This document shows, one piece after another, positions 14,048-26,754 of a stretch of 64,000 bases of DNA. This DNA is from Cryptomeria japonica. Lineage: Eukaryota > Streptophyta > Pinopsida > Cupressales > Cupressaceae. How positions within the stretch are numbered: position 1 is the first letter of the stretch; each line of letters begins with the position of its first letter. Below the pieces are notes generated by a model, which searched no databases, was not told the origin of the DNA, and was given only the letters and a program-made list of their open reading frames with translations. Location: positions 246,945,502 through 247,009,501 of the forward strand of contig NC_081409.1 of assembly GCF_030272615.1 (NCBI RefSeq), read 5' to 3'. A program made the translations under genes and the position numbers.

Positions 14048-14391
14048 TTGATGTGGTTTGACATTATTCTGACATGCATTATCAAAGATAGTATTCATTC
14101 CAGCACTAATGAGTGGTACTACTTCTCAGGGGGAGTAGTCAGCTTTGAGATTCAGAGGCTTATATTCTTTCTTTGATATTTGTGTCAAATTTTTGGCATT
14201 GATGTCAAAGGGGGAGAGATAGTGACGTGAAAAATAAATTTCAGAACTTTACAAAGATGTTATTCATAGGGGGAGAGCTATTGATATTCGGGAGATTATT
14301 GGTTGTCTTCCACATGGGGAGAATTGTTTGGCATTTCTTGGTACTTAGATGTTTCACATCTAGTGTTGCCATCAATGCCAAAGGGGGAGAT
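14048..14391 (+). other. copia-1 3' untranslated region with repeated polypurine tracts
   Basis: Five GGGGAG-type purine tracts occur: near 14128 (CAGGGGGAG), 14208 (AAAGGGGGAG), 14267 (AGGGGGAG), 14315 (TGGGGAG) and 14380-14391 (AAAGGGGGAGAT). The last abuts the 3' LTR and is the functional position for plus-strand priming. The phrase ATCAATGCCAAAGGGGGAGA is shared with copia-2. Confidence 0.85.
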
Positions 14392-15493
14392 TGTTGGCAA
14401 TATGGATGAATTGATTATGTGTTGCATTGATGTTATGTCATTGGTGTCAATACTAGCTGTTATGGTTGGTTAACGACATATAGGTTTTGGTTATCAGTAG
14501 AAGATCTTGTGTTATCGGTAAGGGTTTAAGGTTTAACCGACAGAGCTTTCACTGAGAATCTTTGATAGAATGCATAAGTGGTATTGGTGCAGCTTCTAGA
14601 TGGAATCTTGAATGAAAAAGGTGATCCTTGATCATGCCTCGATTGATTGAAGACATTGCTTTGGTGTAGTGGACCCAGATTTGGTCTGGTACCTATCTAG
14701 GTTATGGACCGGTATCATGTTAACGTGTTCTCTACACATTACCAAGATGATCTATGGATTGGTTATTGTTGTTTTGGTCTTAAGCTGACATAGCATATCA
14801 TTGTAGTATGGATGTATGTAATGATCTTATTGTAATATCTTTTAGGTGGCCAACCTAATTGGTTTAGGCCTTAGGGTTTGTATAAATTGATGTAAGATCT
14901 CATTGTAGATCATGGTATGGAATGAAAATGTAATGTTCATGGTCATGGAATGTAATATCATATGTGAAGGAGACTTGGTCGATCATAGGTGATCGAATTG
15001 GTTTTAAGTGAGAGGTCAAAGGCCTCCGGTATTGAGCTTAACCGAGATTGTAATTAGGCAAGGTAGATGCTATCTCTGGCAGTTAATTCTTTTGGATTGT
15101 TGTCCAATTATCTTGAGGTGGTTATAACCTCTCTGTAGTCAGTGATACTCTTTTGTAATGAGCAATACTCTCTAGGCAGTGTGCCTTATTGCATGTGCAA
15201 GCCCCTTATTGTATCACATACTTTCTGCAGAAGTATCATCTAACTGTGGGTAGGATTCCCACCATGGTTTTTCCCTTTACCGGGTTTTCCACGTACAAAT
15301 CATGGTGTTATATGGTATGGTTGCATTGTGTTAATTCTGTGTTTCATTCTTAAGTTTTATTGCTTACCGATATCTGTTTCCGTTATTCCGGTATTCAATG
15401 TTTATTTGCTTCGGTGAAGTGGTTTGATTGTTATAATTTATTAACAACTGATTTACCCCCCCCCCCTTCAATTGTTCACCGATTATCCTAACA
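14392..15493 (+). repeat. copia-1 3' LTR
   Basis: It starts TGTTGGCAATATGG and ends CCTAACA. It carries CCACCATGGTTTTTCCC and GGGTTTTCCACGTAC near its 3' end. It is 6 bp shorter than the 5' copy. TATGT follows it as the right half of the target duplication. Confidence 0.95.
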
Positions 15494-15498
15494 TATGT

Positions 15499-16092
15499 TG
15501 CACTTTATTTTGTTGATTTATTATTTTCAAAAAATAGAGTACTTGCAACAAGTGATCTTATTATTCATAGTCAAGAAATCCCGAGGACACTCAAGGACAA
15601 TCTACAACATGTGCATGGAATTGACAACAAATGTATGCAAACAAGAAGATAACAAAAAGAGATTTTGAGCTAGAGGATTTTTTTTTGGTTAGATTGCAGC
15701 CATATAAGAAGAGTTCATTGAAGATAAATGGAACTAAAAATCTCAATCCCAAGTACTATGGAACATACAAAATTATTAGAAAGATTGGTGAAGTAGCATA
15801 TGAGTTGGAACTTCCACCAAATAGAAAAAAACATAATTTGTCTTATATCTCATAGCTAAAGAAGGTTCTTGGACAATAAATTGTGGCTTCATATAATTTA
15901 CAACCATTTGATGATGAAAGTAAATTAATTTCAATTCCTAAATAGGTTTTAGAAACAATGGAGAAAATATTGAGAAACAAGAGCAAATTTAGAAAGCACC
16001 TAATCAAGTGGAAGAATTTTCAAATTGACGATGCAACTTGGGAAGGGCTTGAGATACTTGAGCATCTAAATACATATTTATTGAAAAAATAA
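15499..16092 (+). pseudogene. Gypsy integrase C-terminus and chromodomain relic
   Basis: This continues the gypsy pol interrupted at 8957. LKDNLQH near 15590 and the segment from 15631 with FLVRLQPYKKSSLK, YYGTYKIIRKIGEVAYELEL and SYIS match the integrase C-terminal domain before the HVSCLKK motif. After a stop, LKKVLGQ is seen. From about 15940 a chromodomain is legible: VLETMEKILRNKSKFRKHLI, WKNFQIDDATWEG and NTYLLKK. The aromatic residues and the DATWE motif that define chromovirus chromodomains are retained. Stops are few here compared with the upstream half. Confidence 0.88.
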
Positions 16093-17299
16093 ATGATATT
16101 GAGTATATAGGACTTGCCATGTCCCCATTCCAAAAATAACACTTATTAAATATAGTTGGTTTCAATATCCAAAAATAGTAAGTTGGGGTCATGAGACAAC
16201 ATTGGGAAAAAATATGTTACTTTAATATCCTATTTGTTTTGATTTAATTTATATATTTTGAAAATACAAATGATAAATTAAATAATTATTTAAATAATAA
16301 ATTACTCTTTGTGGCATGGGGCTTTTATGGATTCTTTTGGGCAATTGTTGAAACAAAAAAAATAGAATTTTTTTTTTTTTTTTGTAATTGATGGAGCTGA
16401 TCGGAAAAGATAGTTGCTAGGGGTTATTTTTGGCCACCAATAGATGAGGCCTCTTAATGTAAGGAAGGGGAAATATTGGACATCCTTCTTGGTCCATTTT
16501 TCATATTTAAGTTAAAAACTTTGAGTATGCAAATTGCCAATTTATCTTTGATCTCATAGAGATTTTACTTATGTTTCTTTAGTTGTTGGTAAATCATTGG
16601 ATTTGGAGGCTTGTCGATGATATTCTAATGATTTTAATGTTCTCTAAGGATAAGAGGCCATGGATTGCAACAAGTAATCTCATTTGAAGATTATATTCAT
16701 GCAAAAGGTGTTTACTACAATACTAGTAGATTTTAGTATTGTGGTTTGTAGGTGTGATTTGAGCAATTTGTAGTGTTTCTATTTACATTTGGTTTGTAAA
16801 GGTGTTTATTTGGTGTGTGCATTAATTTACTATTATTTGCATGTGTGCACCTCTATTCAAACACAAATATTTGTTGGTGCAATTTTGGAGGGTTTCTAGT
16901 GAGTTTTATTTGTAGTTTTAGGTGATTTGCACACTTTATGCTCACCTTGTTTTGTGTGTAATTTGTAGCAGGAGTAGGGATTCATTATAAATATAAAGTG
17001 CACATTCATAAAATGACATATATCAAATCCAAAAAATTATAATTTGACCTAATATTTATAATAAAATATATTTTGATGAGTTTGATACATTTTTTTACTT
17101 CATTTTCATAGTTTAAATTACATTGTTTTACAATTGTCAAATGACTTCAAATGAGAAAATGAAAATAAGTTTTAGATCTAATATTTTTATGTTAAGGGGC
17201 ATTTCAAGACATTAAATTTTACATCATTGTAAATGATCCAATAATCTAGTATAGATAGCATTTTAGGTGCCTTGTGAGAAATAGTGATGCAGGAGCATC
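16093..17299. other. Unassigned AT-rich DNA downstream of the gypsy relic
   Basis: No gene is seen. The stretch follows directly from the gypsy chromodomain and probably contains its 3' untranslated region and possibly a decayed 3' LTR. I cannot identify a TG...CA boundary. A T/A-run occurs near 16360-16383. Confidence 0.3.
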
Positions 17300-18110
17300 C
17301 CCGATTCATAGCAATCATGCATCGACGAAAAAAATAAAATTCCTTTCTGTTTTTTTTTCTATTGTAGTTTCAGTTTTCTTTTTTGTGTGTCCCAGTTTTG
17401 GCTCACCAGATGGGGTGGAGTTGGATTCTACTTGAAGACTTGACCACCTTTCTTTCTTCCAGACCGCATCGCATTTGGATAATTTTTCGACAAGATATCG
17501 CTATCAGTTTCCTTGACAGTTTCCTATTACTCGTTGCCAGTTCTTGTTACCGGTTGCCTGGACCTATTTTGGTAATCTACCAGAACCTCTTCCGAAGCTT
17601 GGAAAGCCTTGGGAATTGATTCCAATGTTCCTTGGTGTGTGGCCAACCCTTTTCTCGTGATCTAAATTTCATCCTTTGGATTTTTCAGAGGAATCTCTTG
17701 GCAGAGGCCGACCTTGTTATTTTACACGTTAGGTCTATTCTTCGGGTTTTGATCCTTGTGGGTCGACTAGATCCTTGTGATTGATATATATTGTGCATTA
17801 AAATGTAATCAATTAGAGAATCAAGTAGCTAGACTGTGCGTAGAAGATAGATTTCATGATTCAAGGTCCCGATTGTGACCTATTATGTATGTTCTTCTAG
17901 GCTTGTGAACCGGTATGTTGTAACCCGGTTGTTACCGGTTGGATGTAATCAATTTTCATGCAATAAAACAATATGTTCTACATTGCCTCCATCATATCTT
18001 TGTATTTCTGTTGTTTTTAGTCCTACTGACCGGTCCAGATTGATCTCTTTGAGGTCCCTCCTCACCGGTGACTTCTTCAAATAGGTAGTTTAAAAAGGTA
18101 GAATAAAATG
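17300..18110. other. CCGGT-rich block, possible decayed copia LTR
   Basis: The block contains ACCGGT, CCGGTT or CACCGGT at least six times between about 17540 and 18070. It has a less AT-biased composition than its surroundings. CCGG words are equally frequent in the copia LTRs of this window (for example 39339-40749), so a related LTR is plausible. Neither terminus nor a polypurine tract is recognisable. Confidence 0.3.
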
Positions 18111-18430
18111 TGGGAGGAGAGGGAGGTGATGATAGAGGTACTCCATAATTATAATTGTGAGGGGATAAAATTTTGAGTAGAGAGCCCAGACCAACTATGA
18201 GAGGAGATGGAACAATGATTTGAAGAGAGAATGGATGTGTTGGATGAAACAAATTGAAGATGAAGGTTAAGTTAGTACAATAGTAGCAATATGAGTACTA
18301 GATCTAGTAGGAGAGTGAGGAGTTATAGCAAGAGGATGAGCAGTTATAGCATCAAATAATAGAGAGCACTACCACTAGATAGTAAAACTATGAATTGAAA
18401 ACTAAATTAGGAGAGGCTATTGTAAAGGTA

Positions 18431-18618
18431 ATTTCTTTTGTGAAATAGGTAGGGGACATGCCTATAGGAAATTTCTTGAGGTCATCTCCTAAGAGAGAAT
18501 ATTTTGTACCCCAACTATCCATGAATATATCTCGTAGTTGAATGTGCCTTCTCACATGTATGAGGAAAATTTCTTTTGTGAAATAGGTTGGGGACATGCC
18601 TATAGGAAATTCCTTGAG
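18431..18618. repeat. Tandem duplication, period 138 bp
   Basis: About 50 bases from ATTTCTTTTGTGAAATAGG through GACATGCCTATAGGAAAT to CTTGAGG occur at 18431 and again at 18569 with few differences. The second copy runs directly into the CA microsatellite. CTCTTGAGGCCACAC recurs once more at about 19502 on the other side of the microsatellite. Confidence 0.85.
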
Positions 18619-19235
<617 letters not shown>

Positions 19236-19559
19236 TGAACAAAGAAAATACATATAAATGAATTGAAATATTTTATAATAAATTCAAAGAGTAGAGTTTA
19301 TAACTAAAGAGGAGAGGAAAAGACATGAGAGAGATGGAATAAAGGCACCAAAAGGAGAGAAAAATAAAGAATCATACATGGATATAGATGAGAGATATTA
19401 AGAGGTTCTTTAGTGGTTTGTCGTCCACAATCAATAGCCTATAAATGTATAATCAATATTTTATAGTTCCAATGTAGAAGTCTAGCAATTGGGCCAAAAT
19501 ATTCTCTTGAGGCCACACTTGGAATAAGTATTTTTCTAGTACTCTTTCAAGAAAACATA
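19236..19559. other. Short unassigned AT-rich stretch
   Basis: No gene or motif is seen between the microsatellite and the integrase relic. It may be the eroded 3' continuation of the minus-strand gypsy pol next to it. Confidence 0.3.
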
Positions 19560-20200
19560 ACCTATTTAGATCTTTCGAATCGTTGCTAATGAAACCAAAG
19601 ATCTTATAAGGAATTAACATGAAATTCATTTAGAAAATCAATATCTTGTAAATATTTCTCATGATATGTATAATCATCAATAAGGCAATGTTGATAAACC
19701 CATGAGATAATTTCTTACTCAAGCGTCATGGTGGCTTCAATATCATAGACATTGGATACAAAATAGGGATTATGATCCATAGGGGTACATATTTGTGTAC
19801 TATAGGTTGATAAGGCTAGATGAAGTTAAGAATTCCAACTTGTACCATCTTTGTTAATAGTTTTCTTAAAATATGTTCAATTGCCTTATCCATCACTTTA
19901 GCTTTGATGCTAGATTATCATGGATAGCAAGGAGAAGAAAAGTGTTAATTGATTCAAAATTTGTCAAAGAATTTATTAACATCAATTTTTTTGAAAGAAT
20001 TATTATTATTAAAAATAAATAGATAATAGGCAATCTAAAATGAGGAGTGGTGTTCTCCATATGTATGTTACAATATTAGAAGTTGCGTTGGATTTTAGAA
20101 GAAAAACCTACCATATAGTAAAAAAATTAATTACAATAATGATGGCATTATGATCATGTGAGGAGGGAGGGTTGATCTTAATGTAAAAAGATGGACACGC
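19560..20200 (-). pseudogene. Ty3/gypsy integrase relic (non-chromovirus type)
   Basis: On the minus strand the translation, in pieces of different frames, gives FYIKINPPSSHDHNAIIIV then FFTIW (integrase core start, usually GxINPPSSxGHKYI and DYFTKW). FDKF and HFSSPCYP follow (usually FSSPYYPQ). AKVMDKAIEHILRKLL comes next, then ALSTYSTQICTP, NPYFVSNVYDIEATMTLE and EIIS. The last run matches the Y-R-T-TP-PYSLVYGMEAVLPIEVEI signature of Tat/Athila-like gypsy integrases. Stops and frameshifts are frequent. The rest of the element is not recognisable. Confidence 0.7.
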
Positions 20201-21701
20201 TAAAGTTTGAGGTTCCTATGTGGGCATTGAACTGGCAAGGTTGATGCATTGTCTAAATTTTATGTTGAGTTTTGGTCTTGGATGTCATTAAATTGTCATA
20301 TACCCTTGAGTTACAATTTTTCTCATGTATGTTGTATATTTTAACCCTACTCATAGATTTTGAAATTAGTATCTACAAATTCATATCCTTCATAAGACCA
20401 TAATTCAAGTTTTATCTTAATAATTTTTAAAAACTTGCATGATCATCTAAGCATGCCTAAGCATTACACGCCCAATTGTATTTTGAGCCTTTAGCCCTTG
20501 TTTGGTAGGGTGATCACATACTTAGTTGAGGCACATGGTTTGACAATGTGGTGTTTTCTAATTGGCATTTACACATTTGTAGATTATGTCAATTATTGAA
20601 TTTATAAAAATCTACAGATTTCTTGTGATGGAATGGCCAATTATATTACTTGATTAGCTAATAGTTTATGAATAGAGGGGCATTTTAGCCATGTAGTGTG
20701 GAAGATATTGTTTCAAATAGTAGTGGAAAACATTAAGGTTAAACATACCACAAGACAAGGTTTGATTGATATATATAACTTATAAATGGGTTTGATAAAT
20801 TTTCCTCAATATAAGTTTATTTTATGGTAGGTCCACATAAATTTGGGATCACCATTTTGTCAAACCCCATGATACTCTCTTTCTAATGTTTATATATTTA
20901 TAGATTGGTTGAATGCCTCTCCTCAATCTAAAAATCTTTTGCAAGGTTGGGCTCAATTTAGTCCTAACTTACAGTTTATAGCTCTAGTCCTGTCAATGGT
21001 TTCTATATGGTGCCATGGATAGAGCCCATGTCAGTTTTGGGTAAAAATATTCAATTCAAAGTGTTGTCAAGTACAGGTGAAAAATTTATATAAAGATCTA
21101 CAATTGAAAATGTTCTCAAGTACCAAGTTCTACAATGAAACCTTTTAGGTTTCCATGGATTTGTTCCATGATATAAATCCATGATCAGTGACAGTACAAA
21201 ATAAGTTCTTTTACATGGATTTGTTGAAGTGGTTCAAATGATTGTTGTGTGGGACGAGTATGCAGGTCAAGTTTTCTTCAAGAGTCTGCACTTTACATTT
21301 ATATGGTTATATAGGGGAGAGGATCTAATATCTGAGCGCGTTCTGATGGTTGTGATAATAGTTGTTGATTTAAAGTTAATTTTTTTTTGGCAATATTGCA
21401 CCAATAATTGTGACTTTAAATTTGTTATGGTTGATGATGACTACCCATAGTTGTTAAAAGCAACCAATCATGTGATGCCACATTAGTTGCACAATTATTG
21501 GTCTCCTTTTTGATCATTGGTTTTACCTTTTTTTGAGTTGTTTTAGACACCTGGACAAAAAGCATGCTGATGTGACATCATATTTGATGATGTGGTCTTG
21601 AAACCTTAGTTATAAGCAAGGGACTTGCAAAGTAAGTTGCTGTAAAAAATTGAGAGTGACTCAAAATTTCTATATAATATTTTGAGAAGCGTGAATTTAG
21701 G
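20201..21701. other. Unassigned AT-rich DNA
   Basis: No gene is recognised on either strand. The part next to 20200 may hold eroded gypsy pol upstream of the integrase core. A plus-strand phrase WIEPMSVLGKNIQFKV near 21015 is open but has no match I know. Confidence 0.3.
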
Positions 21702-21857
21702 GTGCTCAATAATTATTTTCTATATAATCATAATGGTTCAAATAATGGTTTTCAATAATTATTTGAACCACAACATAATCATGTGCTCAATATTATGGAT
21801 TATGATGTTAATTTCTATATAATCGTAATGGTTTTCAATAATTATTTGAACCACATC
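21702..21857. repeat. Imperfect tandem duplication with a 13-bp perfect hairpin
   Basis: GTGCTCAATA, TTCTATATAATC.TAATGG and TTTTCAATAATTATTTGAACC occur twice about 80-95 bp apart. In the first copy TGGTTCAAATAAT (21734-21746) pairs perfectly with ATTATTTGAACCA (21758-21770) across an 11-base loop. The second copy has lost the left arm. Confidence 0.8.
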
Positions 21858-23999
21858 ACTTGGAAATATCACTCTCACACTTCAAAGATTTCAATGGCAT
21901 TGGTCTTCACTATGGCATACTTGGAGGATCTATGTAAAAAGAGAATTTGTGCCTACTTACACCATGCCTACTTGCACAAAGTCCCAACTAAGACAATCTT
22001 GACTGTACCTTGTAATTTGAGTTGAACACTCATGTGCCCCTCTTCAATTCTGTAGGCCACAAACCACTTTATTCTTCCTTTATAGTTCTATATGTTCTTT
22101 TCAAGTCTCACATAAATGCTTTATATAATCCTTAAGGGCTAGTTTTTAACCCATCACATCCTTTCAAAAAGGTTGCCTTTAATAATTATTTAGTAAATAT
22201 ATTTATTCCTACATTTTAAAAGAGTTTTCATAAATACTCATCATTAATAGATCCATTTTAACGAAAAGATTACATTATCTTTTTTTTTTTATCTCCTTAA
22301 ATAATGCTTTCATAGCTTTCTTTTTGGACTTTGGAGAAAATGTTTCATAACATTTCTTCCCTTGTAATTTAGTGTTGCCCTTAATAGATTAATTTGATTC
22401 CTACATCATAACTCGTAAAAAAAATATTAAGATATTAATAAATATATTACTTTAATTTCATCTATAGTTTTACTTTACAAACTCTATGCCTTATTTCAAT
22501 TGTTTCAATTCAAAATTAAATCAAATAGAAATACTTTTACTAATAAATAACATAATTAAAACTATAGATGTATATTTGCAAGAAGCATTGAATCATGATT
22601 TTACAAGGAGCTAATGCAATTTTATACATCTTCCATCTTGTAACTTTTACAACTCTTATTCATGTAAAATCTTTGTGTAATATTTTTTTTTCAATTTTAA
22701 TTTTTTTAATCATATTATTATATATACTATTATTAGTGAATGATATATGCACAACAACAATAAAAAACATCCCAATATGATAATTGTGTATTTTGAACTA
22801 CATGAGAATCCACTTTGTAAACTAGCATATTTCTATCAATAGGACATTTATAATTTATAACTTAATAACAAATAAATTGAACGTTATCTCAACTATTCAC
22901 AAATAAATATTTCAAAATCTTAGTCCTATGCAACAAAGCAAATGTACAAGGTTATTGGATTGATTAAGTCTAATAATAAAGCACATTAAAATAAAGATGG
23001 TATAAAAAATCTCACACTGCATAATAAAAGTAAAGAGAATAATATTAAATTATTACCACCCAGAGAGTACTTCATAGAAAAATACTAGGTTTAATCTTTC
23101 TTTAAGAAATTGTGAATTAAATTTTAATTTGCTTCTAGATTGAAGATTTGTTCAATTAATTTTTGGATGAAATTTCGACTACAACAATGAGGATACATTC
23201 ACATTGACAGTCATAGTGAAAACCTCACTATAAAGGGAAACTTAACTTTTATTGGAGATCTCCTCATAAAATAAAATAACCAAAAGCACATAAAGAAAAG
23301 AACATTGTGTCATTCCATAATCATGTCCCTAGGACACTTATTAATATCTTATATTATTAGATTATGCATAAAAGTAGAATTAATATAAACTTGAAATTCT
23401 AATTTTCTTAGAGGTTGTCTCTCCTCTAAAAATTTAGCATGCCCTCATGTTTGATCCTAAAAGAGCCTACTTGGTTTTATATCCTATAAACATATTATGT
23501 TATTCTTGTTTTTTATTTTTTTGTGCTTTAAGCTAATTAAGGGGTCAGTTCCATGTCTTACTATTGCATTCTTATAAAATTAACACTCTATGCTTGACTT
23601 ATGTCTCTTTACGCGGGTTAGAGGGGAGTTTGGTTTATAAACATTTTTTCCCGAGTGAAATGGCTGGATGGCTATCCAGCTCCTAAAATGTATCAAGATA
23701 TCATTATCTTTAACACACTATAAATATTTGATGTATTCTAGAAAGCTGTGAAAGTTTGCAAAAGAAAAGAGTTTCAGGTTGACTGGGTCAATCCTCTTAG
23801 CCAATAGTTGTAAGCAAACTACAATGACAGCTAGGTCTTCAATGAAATAGCTTGAGGAGTTGCAGGTTCATGGTAGAAGTTAAAAGAGTCTTAAGGATTA
23901 TAGTAAAGAGCTGGCATGTCACCATACACGTGGAAAATCAAAATGTATACCGGGTATGTTATTATGCCACCAAAATCTCTTGTTATTAAGGATTATTCC
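21858..23999. other. Unassigned AT-rich DNA
   Basis: No gene, LTR end or repeat unit can be supported. A 7-bp stem, GCTGGAT/ATCCAGC, lies near 23665. Confidence 0.3.
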
Positions 24000-26754
24000 T
24001 TATTTTCTATACAGTTAGTGAGAGTTATGCATTAACCTCACGTTCTCTTGTTTTGTGGAGATTTCACTCTATTCGTTGCATTGAAACATGAGGAGATTAC
24101 AACAGGTGTTAGTGTGGAATCCTTATTTTGTTTGGTTACAAGGAGAAAGTGGTAGTTATATGATTACAAAGGCAGCGTTGAGATCATTATGTGAGAAGAA
24201 TGGACAAAGTTTTTGAGTTTTGGAGGAGATAAGTTTACATATAAAAATAGAGTAGAAGAACCAAATAACAAAGACAGAGACTCCTCAAGGAAGGACCATA
24301 ATCTCAACATGATGGGCATATAAACCGAAGAAGACAACCAAGTGCATTGCTGGCATGATAGGGACATGAAAGTCATCAAAACTATCACTGGAATATCATG
24401 TATATCTGTCATGATTATCCCAAAGATAGATAAAATTTTGTGGCTTCATACATTTATACATGAAGATATACCTACTCCCAACCTGAAGATGCTTGGACTT
24501 CTTCAGGGATTTGCATCAAATCTTAGGAAAGAAAAGAAGGGAAAGAATCATGTATCGTACTGCTCTTTTATAGAATAGAAATGAAGAGGCTTCTTGTTTC
24601 TCTTTGAAACCCTATGTAAAAACACATGTATACAAAACAAAGGAAAGCACAATGAACAGGTTTTTTGAGCTAGGAAAGGGGAATTTAAGATGCCAGAAGT
24701 AAAAGGGATAAGAATCTATGATGGGACAATCCTTCAAAGACACTGTGGGTTGAGGTTTTGGTAAGGTACAAATCAGATACATGAGAGAATATGATAAATT
24801 AAGAGCATAATACAGTCCAAAAGGGGTAACTTGAGCCACATGACAACGACGAAATGATAGTCATGCAAAATAATAGAGTGAACAGGTGGCAGTCCAAAGA
24901 TGGTTTTAGAGATTTTTACATGATAAAGATCAGAGAAGAGTCATAAAGGAGATAACTGACATTCAATAGAGATTCAAAGAATGACAGTCATGAGTCAAAA
25001 GAAGACAGTCAAACTGTATGACAAGTCTTAAAAAGTATATGGGTAAACCATAGCATCTTTCATGGACAACAAGGGTCTGCTATAGTGTAATGAGTACATC
25101 ATTCAAAACAGGGATTGTGAGCAGTCCATTGTTATTTGTGAGCAGTCCATTGTTACGCTTTTCTTGAAATGAAGTTCTCATCTACTGTAGCTAAACGAAT
25201 GATTAAAGACTGTGTCTGCAAGTGTGTCTTGCATGAAAGGGATTGCTAATAATGGAAATGCAAAGAGTAGATGTCAAACTGCATTTTAGAGTTTGTTCTC
25301 TTTCATTTATGCAAAGGAGTTTACCTATTGCAAAGGCATATAGTAGTTCAGATAAATGTTTACAAGGGAAAGTTTTCAGGCTGTGCATGCTAAAAGAGTT
25401 AGAGAACCTGAAGCAATATCTTACTTTGCAAGTTTTGCAACCATGAAGGTAAAAACAATCTTATATTTGACAGAAGGAGCATAAATGTATTGCCAAGGTG
25501 CTTAAGGAAGGGTCCACTATGATAGCAGGGTCAAGCATTAAAGCATGATGATAATCAAAACAAATATGGCTCTGAAATGCCCCACTACAAGTCTACAGCA
25601 ATAAAAAAACACAAGGAACAAAGCTTCCTAAGCATGGACATTAGAATAGTGAGCATGGCAGCCATTTAATGACAAAAATGATAGTAAAGTACTCATTTTC
25701 CAAGAGTCTATGGCAATACAAATGTCATAGTCTGTACCAATAATGTAAGTCATGCCAATGATTTACATACAAAAGATGAAGAAGACATATGTCAAGTGAA
25801 AATAGATAATGAATGCCTCAACACATGTGACAATAGCAAGATTGGACTGTCACAGAAAACAGATATAGGAAGGTTTTCTCATGACTTTGTGAAAATGAAT
25901 CAAACCCATGACCATGGCTTATGACAGTCAAGGGAAGACCAGTCTTCTACAGTAAAGGGTAGCATGGTAAGCATAAGAACAATGAGGAAGTGGAAAGAGT
26001 CTCAAAGATTAATAGCGGCAGAAAGGAACACCAAAACACAGTTATCCATGATCATCAAAAGACCCAAAGAACAGTCATATCAAGGTTTAGGTTCAAGGAC
26101 ATGATAAGGATTGTCACAAGAGGAAAAGGATGAAGAACAGTTGAGGACAACCGAGACATGTCAATATTGACAATGAAGTAAAACATCTTTAGATTTTTTG
26201 GTGCAAGTACTGAAGGACAGTCCAAAGATGATGCTATTATAGTCATAAATAGGAGGAAGGTCAAAGTACTTTAAGGTGCAAATGAACCTAGTTTATCGTG
26301 CAGGAGTGTAGGAGCATGCTAGGAAGAAGAATGTTGACACTCCATCTATGCTTTGTAGTTCAAGATGATATAGATAAAAAAAGCAATTGAAGCCCTGAGT
26401 GCAGAGTAGCTTTTAGCAGGTAGCTGAGTCATTGTCTTAAAACATGATAGAGGAGAGTGCAGGTCATTTGTCAAATAATGCACATAAGACAAGAGCAAAG
26501 GTTATTTCACATGCCAATAATCAAAGCCCTTAAATGGTTAGAGAAAGGTATCTTTGGAGATTTACATTAAGAATCAGTGAGCAGATGTTACTCATAGAGT
26601 GTTCGTTATTCGTGAGAACCTTATGCAAGGTCTGTGTACAAAGCTATGCATGTTTCTATTATTTGGTCCTTTTAATATCAAGACCCTGATTGCTGTTGAT
26701 AAAGGATGACGATCCATGAATGAATAGTGCTAGAAAATATTTTCAGGGGGCATT
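24000..26754. other. Non-coding purine-rich stretch with recurrent CAGTC words
   Basis: There is no coding domain in any frame. Variants of GACAGTCA, GGACAGTCCAAAGATG and AACAGTCATA recur at about 24890, 24980, 25010, 26070 and 26215. GTGAGCAGTCCATTGTTA is directly repeated near 25117-25155. The stretch ends in TTTTCAGGGGGCAT at about 26740-26753, which resembles a polypurine tract, just before a possible LTR start. It could be the non-coding internal part of a large retrotransposon derivative; this is inferred only from that context. Confidence 0.3.

Larger units (their letters stand above)
8958..15493 (+). mobile_element. Ty1/copia LTR retrotransposon (copia-1), complete but inactive
   Basis: Two LTRs (1108 and 1102 bp) begin TGTTGGCAATATGG and end CCTAACA. 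They flank an internal region with a methionine-tRNA-type primer site, a single-frame gag-pol and a polypurine tract. TATGT occurs immediately before (8953-8957) and immediately after (15494-15498), giving a perfect 5-bp target duplication. The flanking sequence is gypsy integrase on both sides, so copia-1 is younger than that element. The LTRs differ at roughly one base in ten over the first 140 bases by eye, so the insertion is not recent. Domain order protease, integrase, reverse transcriptase, RNase H is that of Ty1/copia. Confidence 0.97.
5745..16092 (+). mobile_element. Ty3/gypsy chromovirus relic, split by two insertions
   Basis: Pieces of a gypsy pol gene occur in the correct order on the plus strand: protease-flanking segment, reverse transcriptase, RNase H, integrase core, integrase C-terminus and chromodomain. 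The chromodomain places it among plant chromoviruses. An 844-bp insertion separates the first piece from the reverse transcriptase. The complete copia-1 element separates the integrase core from its C-terminus. Many stops and frameshifts are present. I could not find its LTRs, primer-binding site or gag with confidence; TGTAATGCCCC at 3876 could be a 5' LTR start. Confidence 0.85.

Noticed and set aside
23655-23690. GCTGGAT/ATCCAGC stem as a terminator or regulatory site
   Set aside because: A 7-bp stem is expected by chance in this length of DNA and has no associated gene.
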